A stretch of 64,000 nt of DNA from Candidatus Enterococcus myersii. GTDB lineage: Bacteria > Bacillota > Bacilli > Lactobacillales > Enterococcaceae. The DNA lies in the NCBI RefSeq assembly GCF_017316025.1, contig NZ_JAFLVT010000006.1, positions 62,001 through 126,000 of the forward strand. The letters run 5' to 3'. Positions 1 to 13,891 of this stretch are shown piece after piece. A program made the position numbers and the translations under genes. Position 1 is the first letter of the stretch. Each line of letters starts with the position of its first letter. Below the pieces are notes generated by a model. That model saw only the letters and a list, made by a program, of their open reading frames with translations. It made no database searches and was not told where the DNA came from.

Positions 1-2
1 AA

Positions 3-692
3 GATTCGCTAACTTCTGGTCAATTTCAACAATTGTTTGCTGATATTCCATTAGAGGAAGTAGATTTAGTCAAGCAGATCGTCGACAATGCAGAGGAAAA
101 ATTGCAGCAAGAATTGTCGTCAAATATTTATCTGACGCTAACCGATCATATTCACTACGCATTGGAGCGTTGCAAAGAAGGAATTGAAATTCCCAATCCG
201 CTTTTATTTGAAACCCGCAAATTTTATCCTAAAGAATTTGCCTTAGCCCAAGATGCGATCACTTTAATTAACGAAAAACTGCACGTGACTCTGCCGGAGT
301 CAGAGGCGGGTTTTATCGCTTTTCACATCGTCAATAGTGAACAGCTGAATGCCGACGGCTCGATGCAACAAACGATGCAGGCAACAGAAATTGTGCGGGA
401 TATATTGCAGATTATCAGTCGTTTTTATGGTGTGGTTTTCCGCCAAGATTCCCTAAGTTATCAGCGGATCGTCACCCATTTACAATATTTTGCCCAGCGC
501 TATTTAAAAGATGAATTAAAAGAAGAGCCTGATGAATTTCTTTTTGCTTTAATTCAGTCTAAATACCCGAAAGCTTTTCAAACGGTGCAGCGTATCAATG
601 ATTATTTAGTTAAAACGTATCAAAAACCCCTGGGAGAATCTGAGATGATTTATTTGACAATTCACATTCAGCGGGTGGTTTCAGAGGAATAA
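3..692 (+). CDS. licT: LicT/BglG-family transcription antiterminator (5' end outside window)
   Basis: The reading frame is open from the left edge, so the N-terminal RNA-binding (CAT) domain is mostly missing and about 229 residues remain. They form two PTS regulation domains (PRD1, PRD2). The histidines normally phosphorylated by the PTS are visible in LTDHIHYAL and AFHIVNSE (PRD1) and in VTHLQYFAQ and LTIHIQRVV (PRD2). Proteins of this family bind a ribonucleic antitermination (RAT) hairpin and prevent premature termination when the beta-glucoside is present. A RAT-like sequence overlapping a terminator lies directly downstream, before bglP, which supports LicT/BglG over other PRD regulators. 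It is the first visible gene of a licT-bglP-bglA operon. Confidence 0.93.
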   Translation, partial: DSLTSGQFQQLFADIPLEEVDLVKQIVDNAEEKLQQELSSNIYLTLTDHIHYALERCKEGIEIPNPLLFETRKFYPKEFALAQDAITLINEKLHVTLPESEAGFIAFHIVNSEQLNADGSMQQTMQATEIVRDILQIISRFYGVVFRQDSLSYQRIVTHLQYFAQRYLKDELKEEPDEFLFALIQSKYPKAFQTVQRINDYLVKTYQKPLGESEMIYLTIHIQRVVSEE

Positions 693-708
693 ACATTCAA
701 TCAATAAC

Positions 709-815
709 GGATTGTTACTGTACGGCAGGCAAAACCCAGATTGAAAAGACAAAGATACCAGATGATTTATTTTATTTGGGATCATGTTTTTTCTATCTGG
801 GTTTTTTATTTTTTT
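709..815 (+). promoter_or_regulatory. RAT antiterminator overlapping a rho-independent terminator
   Basis: Positions 709-736 closely match the known RAT target of LicT/BglG proteins, beginning GGATTGTTACTG and ending GGCAGGCAAAACC. Its last bases (733-736) are also the start of the terminator arm AACCCAGAT (733-741), which pairs with ATCTGGGTT (795-803) followed by a T-rich run. The two structures are mutually exclusive: RAT bound by LicT allows bglP transcription, and the terminator stops it. Confidence 0.9.
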
Positions 816-837
816 TAAAACAAATTGAAAATGATAA

Positions 838-2733
<1,896 letters not shown>

Positions 2734-2739
2734 AAATAA

Positions 2740-4209
<1,470 letters not shown>

Positions 4210-4233
4210 AAAAATTGTAATGCAGACAACCAG

Positions 4234-4277
4234 AAAGCATCCATTCCTGAACTTTATCGGAATGGATGCTTTTTTTG
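4234..4277 (+). terminator. Rho-independent terminator of the bgl operon
   Basis: Arms AGCATCCATTCC and GGAATGGATGCT are perfectly complementary around a short loop and are followed by seven T residues. Confidence 0.9.
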
Positions 4278-4648
4278 TATCTAGCATTGCGAACTAACTC
4301 GCGGCGACAATAAGTCAAAATTTCAAGAAATTTGGAAAACAATTTATTGAAATTCTGTCTTATTGCTGACGAGTAAAACGAGTTCGCAAAGCTTTTTTTT
4401 GATCCAGTTATAGGAACTAACTCGCGGCAACAATAAACCAAAATCTTGCGAAATTTGAAGAACAATTTAGCAAGATTTCATTTTATTGCTTGCGAGCTAA
4501 ACGAGTTCCTATAACTTTTCTTTAGATCCAGCTTCAAGCACCAACTCTTTGGGAAAAATTCAAAAATTTGATTCTGATAAAGAGCATCAGCATCCAAATT
4601 TCCGACATTTTTCCAAAGAGTTACCCAGCGCTTTCAGCTTTTCTTTTT
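4277..4648 (+). repeat. Three tandem copies of a ~123 bp palindromic intergenic repeat
   Basis: Three consecutive units (about 4277-4400, 4401-4523, 4524-4648) share one plan. A start resembling CTAGC or CCAGCTT is followed by GAACTAACTCGCGGC, then CAATAA with an inner arm, a short AT loop (AAATTTGAAGAACAATTT in the best unit), and then the complementary arms, ending in a GAGTTC-type box and CTTTTCTTT. Each unit can fold into one long imperfect hairpin. The third unit has diverged most. The same family recurs at about 11.07, 12.77, 53.3 and 57.7-58.2 kb. No gene is visible in this stretch. Confidence 0.85.
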
Positions 4649-4800
4649 GCAATAAAATGAAAAACAACTGTATTACTTTCAGAAACTGCGAAATCTTCTT
4701 AAAAGGGCATAAAATCGTTTTTGCGGGTTTTTTATCTTTTCGGATAAAAATTATCTAAAAAGATTAAAACTTCTTAGAAGTGAAAAAAACTGGGGAAAAT

Positions 4801-4829
4801 TTGTTTTCTTCCTTAAAAAACGGTATAAT
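4801..4829 (+). promoter_or_regulatory. Promoter for yaaA-recF-gyrB
   Basis: The -35 is TTGTTT (4801-4806) and the -10 is TATAAT (4824-4829), with a 17-base spacer, 30 bases before the yaaA start. Confidence 0.75.
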
Positions 4830-4858
4830 AAACCTAACTGTGACTGGAGAAACGAGGG

Positions 4859-5107
4859 ATGAAAATGAAAGCAAAAATCGCAATCACAGGAGACTACATG
4901 ACCTTAGGACAAGTGCTAAAAGAAGTTAATGTGATTTCCAGTGGCGGACAAGCCAAATGGTATCTGGCTGAGAATACCGTTTTAGTTGACGGAGAGATTG
5001 AAAATCGCCGTGGCCGTAAGCTTTATCCAGGGATGATGGTAGAAATTCCCGACGAGGGGACTTTTTTTATGGCGCAAGCACAGGAAAAAGATAATGCGCC
5101 TGAATAA
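4859..5107 (+). CDS. yaaA: S4 domain RNA-binding protein YaaA
   Basis: This 82-residue protein is almost entirely an S4 RNA-binding fold (TLGQVLKEVNVISSGGQAKWYLAENTVLVDGEIENRRGRKLYPGMMVEI). The family sits between dnaN and recF in most Firmicutes. Its exact role is unsettled; ribosome assembly has been suggested. It overlaps recF by 14 bases, indicating translational coupling. The start was taken at the first ATG after GAGGG. An in-frame ATG two codons later is also possible. Confidence 0.92.
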   Translation: MKMKAKIAITGDYMTLGQVLKEVNVISSGGQAKWYLAENTVLVDGEIENRRGRKLYPGMMVEIPDEGTFFMAQAQEKDNAPE

Positions 5108-6203
5108 TCTTTCTTTGCAGCACTTTCGCAATTATTCTGAGCTTGCGCTTCATTTTCCGCAAAATTTAACGATTTTTCTAGGAGAAAATGCGCAGGGAAA
5201 GACGAATATTTTGGAGAGTATTTACGTTTTAGCCATGACGCGAAGCCACCGGACCAATAATGAACAAGAGCTGATCGAATGGGGATCAGATTTTGCCAGC
5301 GTCAAAGGTGAGGTGCAAAAAAATCACAGTAAAGTGCCGTTAGAACTTTTGTTAACCAAAAAAGGCCGTAAGACCCGCATCAATCACATTGAGCAAAAAA
5401 AGTTGAGTAGTTATGTGGGTCAATTAAATGTGATTTTGTTTGCCCCAGAAGATTTGGCTTTGGTCAAAGGTAGCCCTGCTTTACGGCGAAAGTTCCTCGA
5501 TATGGAAATTGGCCAGATTGATCCGATTTATTTATATGACCTCGTCCAGTACCAAAACGTTTTAAAGCAACGCAATCAATATTTAAAACAGCAAAAAAAA
5601 GTCGACATGCTTTATTTGAGCGTGTTAGACGATCAGCTGGTGGATTTTGGCAGCAAAGTTTTGTTAGCCCGCGCCAAGTTTGTCAAACGGTTAGAATATT
5701 GGGCTAATTTGTTGCATCAAAAAATCAGTCATGAAAAAGAGAATTTGACGCTAAGTTATGTCTCTACGATTGATTTTAGTTTAGAAGATGATTTAGAAGT
5801 GGTTAAGACGCGTTTTAAGTCTGTCTTGGAGAAAAACCAAGCAAGAGAATTGCAGCGCTTGACGACGCTGTCAGGACCCCATCGTGACGATTTGAGTTTT
5901 GCGATTAATGAAATTGATGTGCAGACGTATGGCTCACAAGGACAGCAGCGCACAACAGCCTTAAGTGTTAAATTGGCAGAAATTGATTTGATGCAAGAAG
6001 AAACCGGTGAATACCCGATCTTGTTACTAGATGATGTAATGAGTGAATTAGATGATTCCCGACAGCTGCATCTTTTAGAGACAATTGAAGGCAAAGTTCA
6101 GACTTTTCTCACCACCACGACACTTGATCATGTCAAAAATAAAATGACCGTGACGCCAACCATTTTTTATGTGGAAAAAGGTCACTTAAGCACTACGAAA
6201 TAG
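5094..6203 (+). CDS. recF: DNA replication/repair protein RecF
   Basis: This 369-residue SMC-like ATPase loads RecA at single-strand gaps together with RecO and RecR. The Walker A motif is GENAQGKT (residues 30-37). A signature region (LSGPHRDDL) and the Walker B/D-loop LLLDDVMSELD follow. The length is normal. The gene overlaps yaaA and is followed by gyrB after 28 bases, the usual origin-region operon. Confidence 0.97.
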   Translation: MRLNNLSLQHFRNYSELALHFPQNLTIFLGENAQGKTNILESIYVLAMTRSHRTNNEQELIEWGSDFASVKGEVQKNHSKVPLELLLTKKGRKTRINHIEQKKLSSYVGQLNVILFAPEDLALVKGSPALRRKFLDMEIGQIDPIYLYDLVQYQNVLKQRNQYLKQQKKVDMLYLSVLDDQLVDFGSKVLLARAKFVKRLEYWANLLHQKISHEKENLTLSYVSTIDFSLEDDLEVVKTRFKSVLEKNQARELQRLTTLSGPHRDDLSFAINEIDVQTYGSQGQQRTTALSVKLAEIDLMQEETGEYPILLLDDVMSELDDSRQLHLLETIEGKVQTFLTTTTLDHVKNKMTVTPTIFYVEKGHLSTTK

Positions 6204-6231
6204 ATTATAAAAGAAATGAGGATCCCCATAG

Positions 6232-8181
<1,950 letters not shown>

Positions 8182-8313
8182 AACTTGTTTTTTGAAATTC
8201 TTTTGAAATTATGATGAGGCTCTACCTTTTTTGCAATCTAAAATGAGGTCGTCATGATCCATTTGATTTTGCAAAGGTTAAAGCCAATCAATTATTTTTG
8301 CTAGAAAAGTCGA

Positions 8314-8384
8314 GTTTAAACAACAACAGCATTTTTATTTTAGCGCTGCTAAAGGCAGTCAAAGACCGCTGGTGTTGTTTAAAC
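8314..8384 (+). other. Long inverted repeat in the gyrB-gyrA gap
   Basis: The arm GTTTAAACAACAACAGC (8314-8330) pairs at 16 of 17 bases with the arm at 8368-8384 (GCTGGTGTTGTTTAAAC). The 37-base loop carries smaller complementary pieces (GCGCTGCT, GGCAGT). There is no T-run after it, so it is not a classical terminator. It ends 10 bases before the gyrA Shine-Dalgarno and could act in the gyrA 5' leader. Confidence 0.75.
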
Positions 8385-8406
8385 ATCTCAGTTAGGAGTG
8401 AAACAC

Positions 8407-10950
8407 TTGGAAGATAATAAAGCCCATATTCATGACGTCAATTTGAGTAGTGAAATGAAAAACTCATTTATCGATTACGCCATGAGTGTTATTGTAGCGC
8501 GGGCATTGCCAGACGTTCGGGATGGTTTAAAACCGGTTCACCGCCGGATTTTATATGGGATGAATGAATTAGGTGTAACGCCAGACAAACCCCATAAAAA
8601 ATCAGCCAGAATCGTCGGGGACGTTATGGGTAAATATCACCCCCACGGCGACTCTGCGATTTATGAGTCCATGGTACGGATGGCGCAACCATTTAGCTAT
8701 CGTTATATGTTAGTAGACGGGCATGGTAACTTTGGTTCTGTCGATGGTGACGGAGCTGCTGCTATGCGGTATACCGAAGCTAGAATGAGTAAATTAGCTT
8801 TGGAAATGTTGCGAGACATCAATAAAGATACGGTTGATTTCACCAGCAACTACGATGATACCGAACGTGAACCAGAAGTTTTACCCGCAAGATTTCCTAA
8901 TCTGTTAGTTAACGGAACTACTGGGATTGCTGTTGGGATGGCAACCAATATTCCACCTCATAATTTAAACGAAGTAACCGCAGCGATTAATTTATTAATG
9001 GAAAATCCGGACGTGACAACCAATGAATTGATGGAAGTTTTACCCGGACCAGATTTCCCAACCGGTGGTTTAGTCATGGGTAAATCCGGTATTCGCCGTG
9101 CCTATGAAACAGGGAAAGGTTCCATTACCGTGCGCGGTCGCGTTGAAGTTATGGACATGCCAAACGGCAAAGAACGAATTTTAGTGACAGAATTGCCTTA
9201 CATGGTCAATAAAGCGAAATTGATTGAACGTATCTCCGAGTTACATCGAGATAAACGAATTGAAGGCATCACGGATTTACGGGATGAATCAAGCCGCGAA
9301 GGGATGCGGATTGTCATTGACGTACGCCGGGATGTTTCAGCTTCTGTTATTTTGAATAACCTTTACAAATTAACAGCGCTGCAATCTTCTTTTGGCTTTA
9401 ACATGTTGGCTATTGAAAAAGGCGTACCAAAGATTTTAAGCTTAAAACGCATTTTGGAAAACTATGTGGAGCACCAACAAGAAGTGGTGACTCGCAGAAC
9501 AGCCTTTGATAAAGCCAAAGCAGAAGCTCGTGCTCATATTTTAGAGGGCTTGCGGATCGCCTTAGATCACATTGATGAAATTATTGCGATCATTCGTAGA
9601 TCCAATACCGATGATGAAGCTAAAAATACTTTAATGGCAAAATTCGAATTGTCCGACCGCCAAGCGCAAGCGATTTTAGATATGCGCTTACGTCGTTTAA
9701 CCGGTTTGGAACGGGACAAAATCGAAAAAGAATACCAAGAACTATTGGCTCTAATTAAAGATTTAGCTGACATTTTAGCGCGTCCAGAACGTGTAAATGA
9801 AATCATTCAAACTGAATTAGGTGAATTAACCCAACGCTTTGGAGACAAACGCCGGACAGAACTTTTAGTCGGTGAAGTGCTAAGTTTAGAAGACGAAGAC
9901 TTAATCGAAGAAGAAGAAGTTGTGATTACATTGACCAACAACGGTTATATCAAACGACTAGCCAACAGCGAATTTCGCGCGCAACGTCGTGGTGGCCGTG
10001 GCGTTCAGGGAATGGGTGTTCACGATGAAGACTTCGTGAAAACTTTAGTTTCTTGTTCAACTCATGATACATTGCTATTTTTCACCAATGCCGGTAAAGT
10101 TTACAAAGCCAAAGGATATGAAATTCCAGAATACGGCAGGACTGCAAAAGGAATTCCAGTTATCAACTTATTAGGTATTGATTCTGCCGAAAAAATTCAG
10201 ACAATTATTGCGGTTAGTGGTCAAAGCGATAATAAATATCTGTTCTTTACGACCTTATTAGGGGTAGTAAAACGAACTTCTGTGGATGCCTTTAGCAATA
10301 TTCGCAGTAACGGTTTAATTGCCATTAATTTAAAAGAAAACGATGAATTAGTCGATGTTTTAGAAACAAGCGGCGACGACACCATGATTATTGGTACCCA
10401 TGCTGGTTATTCGGTTACCTTTAAAGAAGAAGCGGTCCGCGATATGGGACGAACGGCCTCAGGTGTTCGGGGGATTCGCTTAAGAGAAAATGATTTTGTC
10501 GTTGGCGTTTCAGTTATCACAGACGATAAAGAAGTATTGGTGATTACAGAAAACGGTTATGGCAAGCGCACAGCAGGCGCTGAGTACCCTGTCAAAGGTC
10601 GTGGGGGTAAAGGGATTAAAACTGCCAATATCACCCCTAAAAATGGTCCATTAGCTGGTTTAACGACAGTTGGTGGTGACGAAGATATTATGCTTGTAAC
10701 CAATAAGGGTGTTATTATCCGCTTTAACGTTGCTTCTGTTTCACAAACCGGTCGCGCAACATTAGGTGTCCGCTTAATGAAACTAGAAAACGATGCGAAA
10801 GTAGTCACGATGGCTGCTGTGGAAGCAGAACCAGAACCAGAAACAGAGTCAGTTGAAACGACGGAAACGTCAGATGCAACAATTGATGCTAAGGCAGATA
10901 CAAATAGCCCAGCAACAAATGATGCAGGCGATGAAGATTCCGCTGAATAA
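8407..10950 (+). CDS. gyrA: DNA gyrase subunit A
   Basis: This catalytic subunit of gyrase cuts and rejoins DNA through Tyr122 in MRYTEARM. The quinolone-resistance region shows Ser83 and Glu87 (GDSAIYE), the susceptible-type residues. The C-terminal beta-pinwheel includes a GyrA box (RRGGRGVQG). The acidic tail is long (many E, D and T residues). I chose the TTG at 8407 because AGGAG (8394-8398) sits 8 bases before it. A GTG at 8398 in the same frame would overlap this Shine-Dalgarno. A 225-base gap separates it from gyrB. Confidence 0.97.
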   Translation: MEDNKAHIHDVNLSSEMKNSFIDYAMSVIVARALPDVRDGLKPVHRRILYGMNELGVTPDKPHKKSARIVGDVMGKYHPHGDSAIYESMVRMAQPFSYRYMLVDGHGNFGSVDGDGAAAMRYTEARMSKLALEMLRDINKDTVDFTSNYDDTEREPEVLPARFPNLLVNGTTGIAVGMATNIPPHNLNEVTAAINLLMENPDVTTNELMEVLPGPDFPTGGLVMGKSGIRRAYETGKGSITVRGRVEVMDMPNGKERILVTELPYMVNKAKLIERISELHRDKRIEGITDLRDESSREGMRIVIDVRRDVSASVILNNLYKLTALQSSFGFNMLAIEKGVPKILSLKRILENYVEHQQEVVTRRTAFDKAKAEARAHILEGLRIALDHIDEIIAIIRRSNTDDEAKNTLMAKFELSDRQAQAILDMRLRRLTGLERDKIEKEYQELLALIKDLADILARPERVNEIIQTELGELTQRFGDKRRTELLVGEVLSLEDEDLIEEEEVVITLTNNGYIKRLANSEFRAQRRGGRGVQGMGVHDEDFVKTLVSCSTHDTLLFFTNAGKVYKAKGYEIPEYGRTAKGIPVINLLGIDSAEKIQTIIAVSGQSDNKYLFFTTLLGVVKRTSVDAFSNIRSNGLIAINLKENDELVDVLETSGDDTMIIGTHAGYSVTFKEEAVRDMGRTASGVRGIRLRENDFVVGVSVITDDKEVLVITENGYGKRTAGAEYPVKGRGGKGIKTANITPKNGPLAGLTTVGGDEDIMLVTNKGVIIRFNVASVSQTGRATLGVRLMKLENDAKVVTMAAVEAEPEPETESVETTETSDATIDAKADTNSPATNDAGDEDSAE

Positions 10951-10964
10951 AAAAATTCATTGCA

Positions 10965-11007
10965 ACACCCTTCGCAAAAGAGAAAATTTTGCGAGGGGTG
11001 TTTTTTT
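10965..11007 (+). terminator. Terminator after gyrA
   Basis: ACACCC plus CGCAAAA pairs with TTTTGCG plus GGGGTGT around a short purine loop and is followed by seven T residues. Confidence 0.9.
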
Positions 11008-11067
11008 ACAATTAACAAGAAGGAAGAGATCAAACTTTAAGGAAATTTGAATAGCGGTGTATGGAAG

Positions 11068-11113
11068 GCTCGGCTTATTACTGGTGAGTTTGGCGAGTGC
11101 ATTCAGCTTTTCT
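11068..11113 (+). repeat. Partial copy of the palindromic repeat family
   Basis: Only the 3' half is recognisable: GCTTATTACTGGTGAGTTTGG followed by CATTCAGCTTTTCT, aligned to the end of the full unit at 58.1 kb. The rest of 11008-11400 holds no supportable gene. It has one DnaA-box-like palindrome (TTATCCACTGTGGAAAA) at 11178-11194. Confidence 0.55.
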
Positions 11114-11400
11114 ATAATCAAATGCGATTAAGAAAATGCAAATTGTGGAAAAATTTTTTGAACGCATTTTTTAAAAGTTATCCACTGTGGAAAACTGATT
11201 TTTTTATTTCATTTGTATTTAAAATTTTGAATCGTTTTTAGTAAAGACTGATACTGGTGCGATTGGTTGTAGTCTTATAGCAGGGTAATGGGTTAAGCGA
11301 AAAAATCTGCTGAATTTTTTTGTCTAGATGAAATTGAACAAAAATAGCGTAGATAATGATGGAGACGTTGAAACAAGCTTAAGCTGCCAATAAAAAACTC

Positions 11401-11429
11401 TTGCGCAAATGGCCTTTTTCCTGTATAAT
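11401..11429 (+). promoter_or_regulatory. Promoter of the rpsF-ssb-rpsR operon
   Basis: The -35 is TTGCGC (11401-11406) and the -10 is TATAAT (11424-11429), with a 17-base spacer. The remaining ~80-base leader before rpsF could hold an S6:S18 autoregulatory site, but I did not identify it. Confidence 0.75.
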
Positions 11430-11512
11430 TCTACTTTGTGAGTAGTCTCAATGATACTCTCTCTGCTCTTAGGAAGCTAAGGGCCTAAAGTCCATAGGGA
11501 GGTGAAAAATCA

Positions 11513-11812
11513 ATGGAAAACACGAAGTATGAAATCATGTACATCATTCGTCCAAACATTGATGAAGAAGCAAAAACTGCTTTGATCGAACGTTTTGATG
11601 CAATCTTAAAAGACAACGGCGCTGAAGTTGTTGAATCAAAAGATTGGGAAAAACGCCGTCTAGCGTATGAAATGAACGGATTCCGTGAAGGTATCTATCA
11701 TATCGTCAAAGTTACTTCTCCATCAGATGCTGCAGCGATCAATGAATTTGACCGTTTAGCAAAGATCAACGACGGAATTTTGCGTCACATGATCGTTAAG
11801 GAAGAAGCTTAA
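11513..11812 (+). CDS. rpsF: 30S ribosomal protein S6
   Basis: This 99-residue S6 binds 16S rRNA with S18 in the platform of the small subunit. The family pattern is clear ([37 protein letters not shown]). A strong Shine-Dalgarno (AGGGAGGTG) precedes the ATG. It is the first gene of rpsF-ssb-rpsR. Confidence 0.97.
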   Translation: MENTKYEIMYIIRPNIDEEAKTALIERFDAILKDNGAEVVESKDWEKRRLAYEMNGFREGIYHIVKVTSPSDAAAINEFDRLAKINDGILRHMIVKEEA

Positions 11813-11815
11813 TAT

Positions 11816-11831
11816 TGTTTCACGTGAAACA
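11816..11831 (+). other. ParB/Spo0J parS site (exact)
   Basis: TGTTTCACGTGAAACA is the perfect 16-base parS palindrome. It lies between the rpsF stop and the ssb Shine-Dalgarno, inside the operon. Confidence 0.92.
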
Positions 11832-11857
11832 AATCTATGACGAGGAGATGAACCGGT

Positions 11858-12394
11858 TTGATTAACAATGTCGTTTTAGTCGGTAGATTAACAAAAGATC
11901 CTGATTTGCGCTACACAGGCAATGGTGCTGCAGTTGCGACTTTTACTCTAGCAGTAAATCGTAATTTCACGAACCAAAGCGGTGATCGCGAAGCAGATTT
12001 TATCAATTGTGTAATCTGGCGTAAACCAGCCGAAACTTTAGCAAATTATGCCCGCAAAGGAACGCTGCTAGGAGTTACTGGCCGCATTCAAACTCGGAAT
12101 TATGAAAACCAACAAGGTCAACGTGTTTACGTGACTGAAGTGGTTGCTGAAAACTTCCAATTATTAGAATCACGTTCTGCCAATGAACAACGTCAACAAA
12201 GTGGCGGTAGTACTACCACGAATGGTGGCGGTGGTTTCAACAATAATTATGGTGGTGCCAGCCAACAAAACAATTTTAATCAAAACCAACCTTCTCAAAA
12301 CAACGGAATGCCGAGTTTTGATCGCGACACTTCTGATCCATTCGGGTCTGACGCATCAACCATCGACATTTCAGACGATGATTTACCATTCTAA
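11858..12394 (+). CDS. ssb: Single-stranded DNA-binding protein
   Basis: This 178-residue SSB has an N-terminal OB fold ([49 protein letters not shown]), a Gly/Asn/Gln-rich linker, and the acidic tip DISDDDLPF that recruits replication and repair partners. It starts at TTG, placed by GAGGAG ten bases upstream. An ATG at 11848 runs into a stop at once. It protects single strands at the replication fork. Confidence 0.96.
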   Translation: MINNVVLVGRLTKDPDLRYTGNGAAVATFTLAVNRNFTNQSGDREADFINCVIWRKPAETLANYARKGTLLGVTGRIQTRNYENQQGQRVYVTEVVAENFQLLESRSANEQRQQSGGSTTTNGGGGFNNNYGGASQQNNFNQNQPSQNNGMPSFDRDTSDPFGSDASTIDISDDDLPF

Positions 12395-12417
12395 GCAATT
12401 GATAGGAGGGAAATAGG

Positions 12418-12654
12418 ATGGCACAACAAAGAAGAGGCGGACGTAAACGTCGCAAAGTAGACTATATCGCAGCTAACCACATCGAACACATCGATTACAA
12501 AGATATCGAATTGTTAAAACGATTCATTTCAGAACGCGGTAAAATTTTACCACGTCGTGTAACTGGTACTGGCGCGAAAAACCAACGTAAATTAACCGTA
12601 GCGATCAAACGCGCACGGATTATGGGCTTACTACCTTTCGTAAGCGAAGACTAA
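12418..12654 (+). CDS. rpsR: 30S ribosomal protein S18
   Basis: This 78-residue basic protein has the S18 pattern ([43 protein letters not shown]). It pairs with S6 on 16S rRNA and is the last gene of the operon, preceded by AGGAGG. It lacks the zinc-binding cysteines of the C+ form. Confidence 0.97.
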   Translation: MAQQRRGGRKRRKVDYIAANHIEHIDYKDIELLKRFISERGKILPRRVTGTGAKNQRKLTVAIKRARIMGLLPFVSED

Positions 12655-12666
12655 AAATTATTTTAA

Positions 12667-12714
12667 GAGGTTGAAAGAAAAGTCATTTTGACGATTCTTT
12701 CAACCTCTTTTTTT
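12667..12714 (+). terminator. Terminator after rpsR
   Basis: GAGGTTGAAAGAA pairs perfectly with TTCTTTCAACCTC, followed by seven T residues. Confidence 0.92.
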
Positions 12715-12770
12715 GTCTAGCAAGAAAATATGAAATTTCATGAGAAAAATATTGATTTGACTGTCGCCGG

Positions 12771-12890
12771 CTGTCTAGCTTCATACATAACATTTTAGGT
12801 AGCAATCAATCAAAAGCTTGAGAAATTTGAGGAATTTTTATTGAAATTCAATATTATTTTGGTATGTAAGCAACGTTGCACAGCTGTTCA
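12771..12890 (+). repeat. Degenerate copy of the palindromic repeat family
   Basis: The unit start TGTCTAGCTTCATA and the core CTTGAGAAATTTGAGGA ... TTGAAATTC are recognisable, but the outer arms are eroded. Confidence 0.6.
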
Positions 12891-13208
12891 TGCTAGCCCA
12901 AATAATTTAGCTTCTTCTATAAGCCTAGAAAAGGAATATTAGAAGTTAAAGTACTGGAAATTTTACTACGTGACAAATAAAATAGCTTATAAAATTAGTC
13001 CTTTTAATTTGCTTTATTTAATACTTGAGGAGAATTCTTTTAAGATTATTCCCTACTTTCAGGCTGCTCTATTTGCAAACTTTGTTTTTTTATAGTTAGA
13101 GATTCAGTTACTTGAAATAGATAATTCAAAATTTGTAAAAGAAAATAATTTGTCCAATTTAAAAAAATTGAAAGTCAGGCAATAGAAAAAAAGCTCAAAT
13201 TCACCTAT

Positions 13209-13307
13209 TTATCCACAATCTTAAAAATAGTACAATCCAGTGTTGGATCGCTAAAAAACCGCAAGATAAACACAAAATACCAAAAAACTTATCCACACTG
13301 TGGAAAA
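13209..13307. other. DnaA box cluster
   Basis: There are two perfect 9-mers TTATCCACA (13209-13217, 13289-13297) and an opposed one-mismatch box overlapping the second, in AT-rich DNA. A similar opposed pair occurs at 11178-11194. Confidence 0.65.
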
Positions 13308-13633
13308 CTATTCTATTTACTAATAATGAGAAAAATAAGTTTGTGCAAAGTAGCGCAAACTGATTATACAGCAGTTGAATACTTATGCATGTAATTCTAA
13401 AATGTTATTTAAAAAGATTGTATAGCCGATTACTATTAATACGAATCTTGTAAAAAAATATCGGTAATGACTACTCTTTGCGCTAAATTATAAGTAAGGA
13501 GTAGCTAAAGTGAAAAAATGCTGAACTATTGCAAGGAGGTAATAAGTTACTCCCAGAAGATAATCAAATGATATGTAACTAGTCATAGTGTAACTCTTGA
13601 CAGTCAGCTACGGTCTGTTTGTAATTTTAAAAA

Positions 13634-13649
13634 TGTTTCATGTGAAACA
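13634..13649 (+). other. parS-like site, one mismatch
   Basis: TGTTTCATGTGAAACA differs from the parS consensus only at one central base. It lies 31 bases before an exact site. Confidence 0.8.
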
Positions 13650-13680
13650 TTTTAAAAGGGGAAATGTAGTTCAGTCGCAA

Positions 13681-13696
13681 TGTTTCACGTGAAACA
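13681..13696 (+). other. ParB/Spo0J parS site (exact)
   Basis: TGTTTCACGTGAAACA is the perfect parS palindrome, in the gene-free region before gdpP. Confidence 0.92.
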
Positions 13697-13768
13697 TTTG
13701 ATTGCTGCGTATAAAAAGACTAAAAATCGCGCTATTATAGGATTTATGATAAAATGGAGGGTAGCAAA

Positions 13769-13828
13769 ATGAAATGTTTGCTGGTTTTGTTAGAGAATAT
13801 TTTTACGTCAGTCAAATTGTTTACGTGA
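13769..13828 (+). CDS. Possible 19-residue leader peptide before gdpP
   Basis: ATG is preceded by GGAGGG at good spacing and encodes a short hydrophobic peptide (MKCLLVLLENIFTSVKLFT). It ends about 60 bases before gdpP. There is no known match. It may be chance, or an upstream peptide affecting gdpP expression. Confidence 0.25.
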   Translation: MKCLLVLLENIFTSVKLFT

Positions 13829-13891
13829 GGTAACCGTCTTACTTAAAAGCAATAAGATAGGATGAAATGACGTTAAAATGAGGAGTAAACT

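Larger units (their letters stand above)
12891..13891. other. Gene-free AT-rich region with DnaA boxes and parS sites
   Basis: I see no protein gene of useful length between rpsR and gdpP. The stretch holds exact DnaA boxes TTATCCACA at 13209-13217 and 13289-13297. The second is followed by an opposed TGTGGAAAA (13299-13307). Two parS sites lie near 13.65 kb, and a 19-codon open frame with a good Shine-Dalgarno precedes gdpP. This could be an accessory initiator-binding region; the main oriC is expected near dnaA, outside the window. Confidence 0.6.

Noticed and set aside
4549-4758. Open frame of 69 codons
   Set aside because: It begins inside the third palindromic repeat and has no ribosome site.
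11047-11241. Open frames of about 64 codons after gyrA
   Set aside because: They overlap a repeat fragment and a DnaA-box palindrome and have no protein-like pattern.
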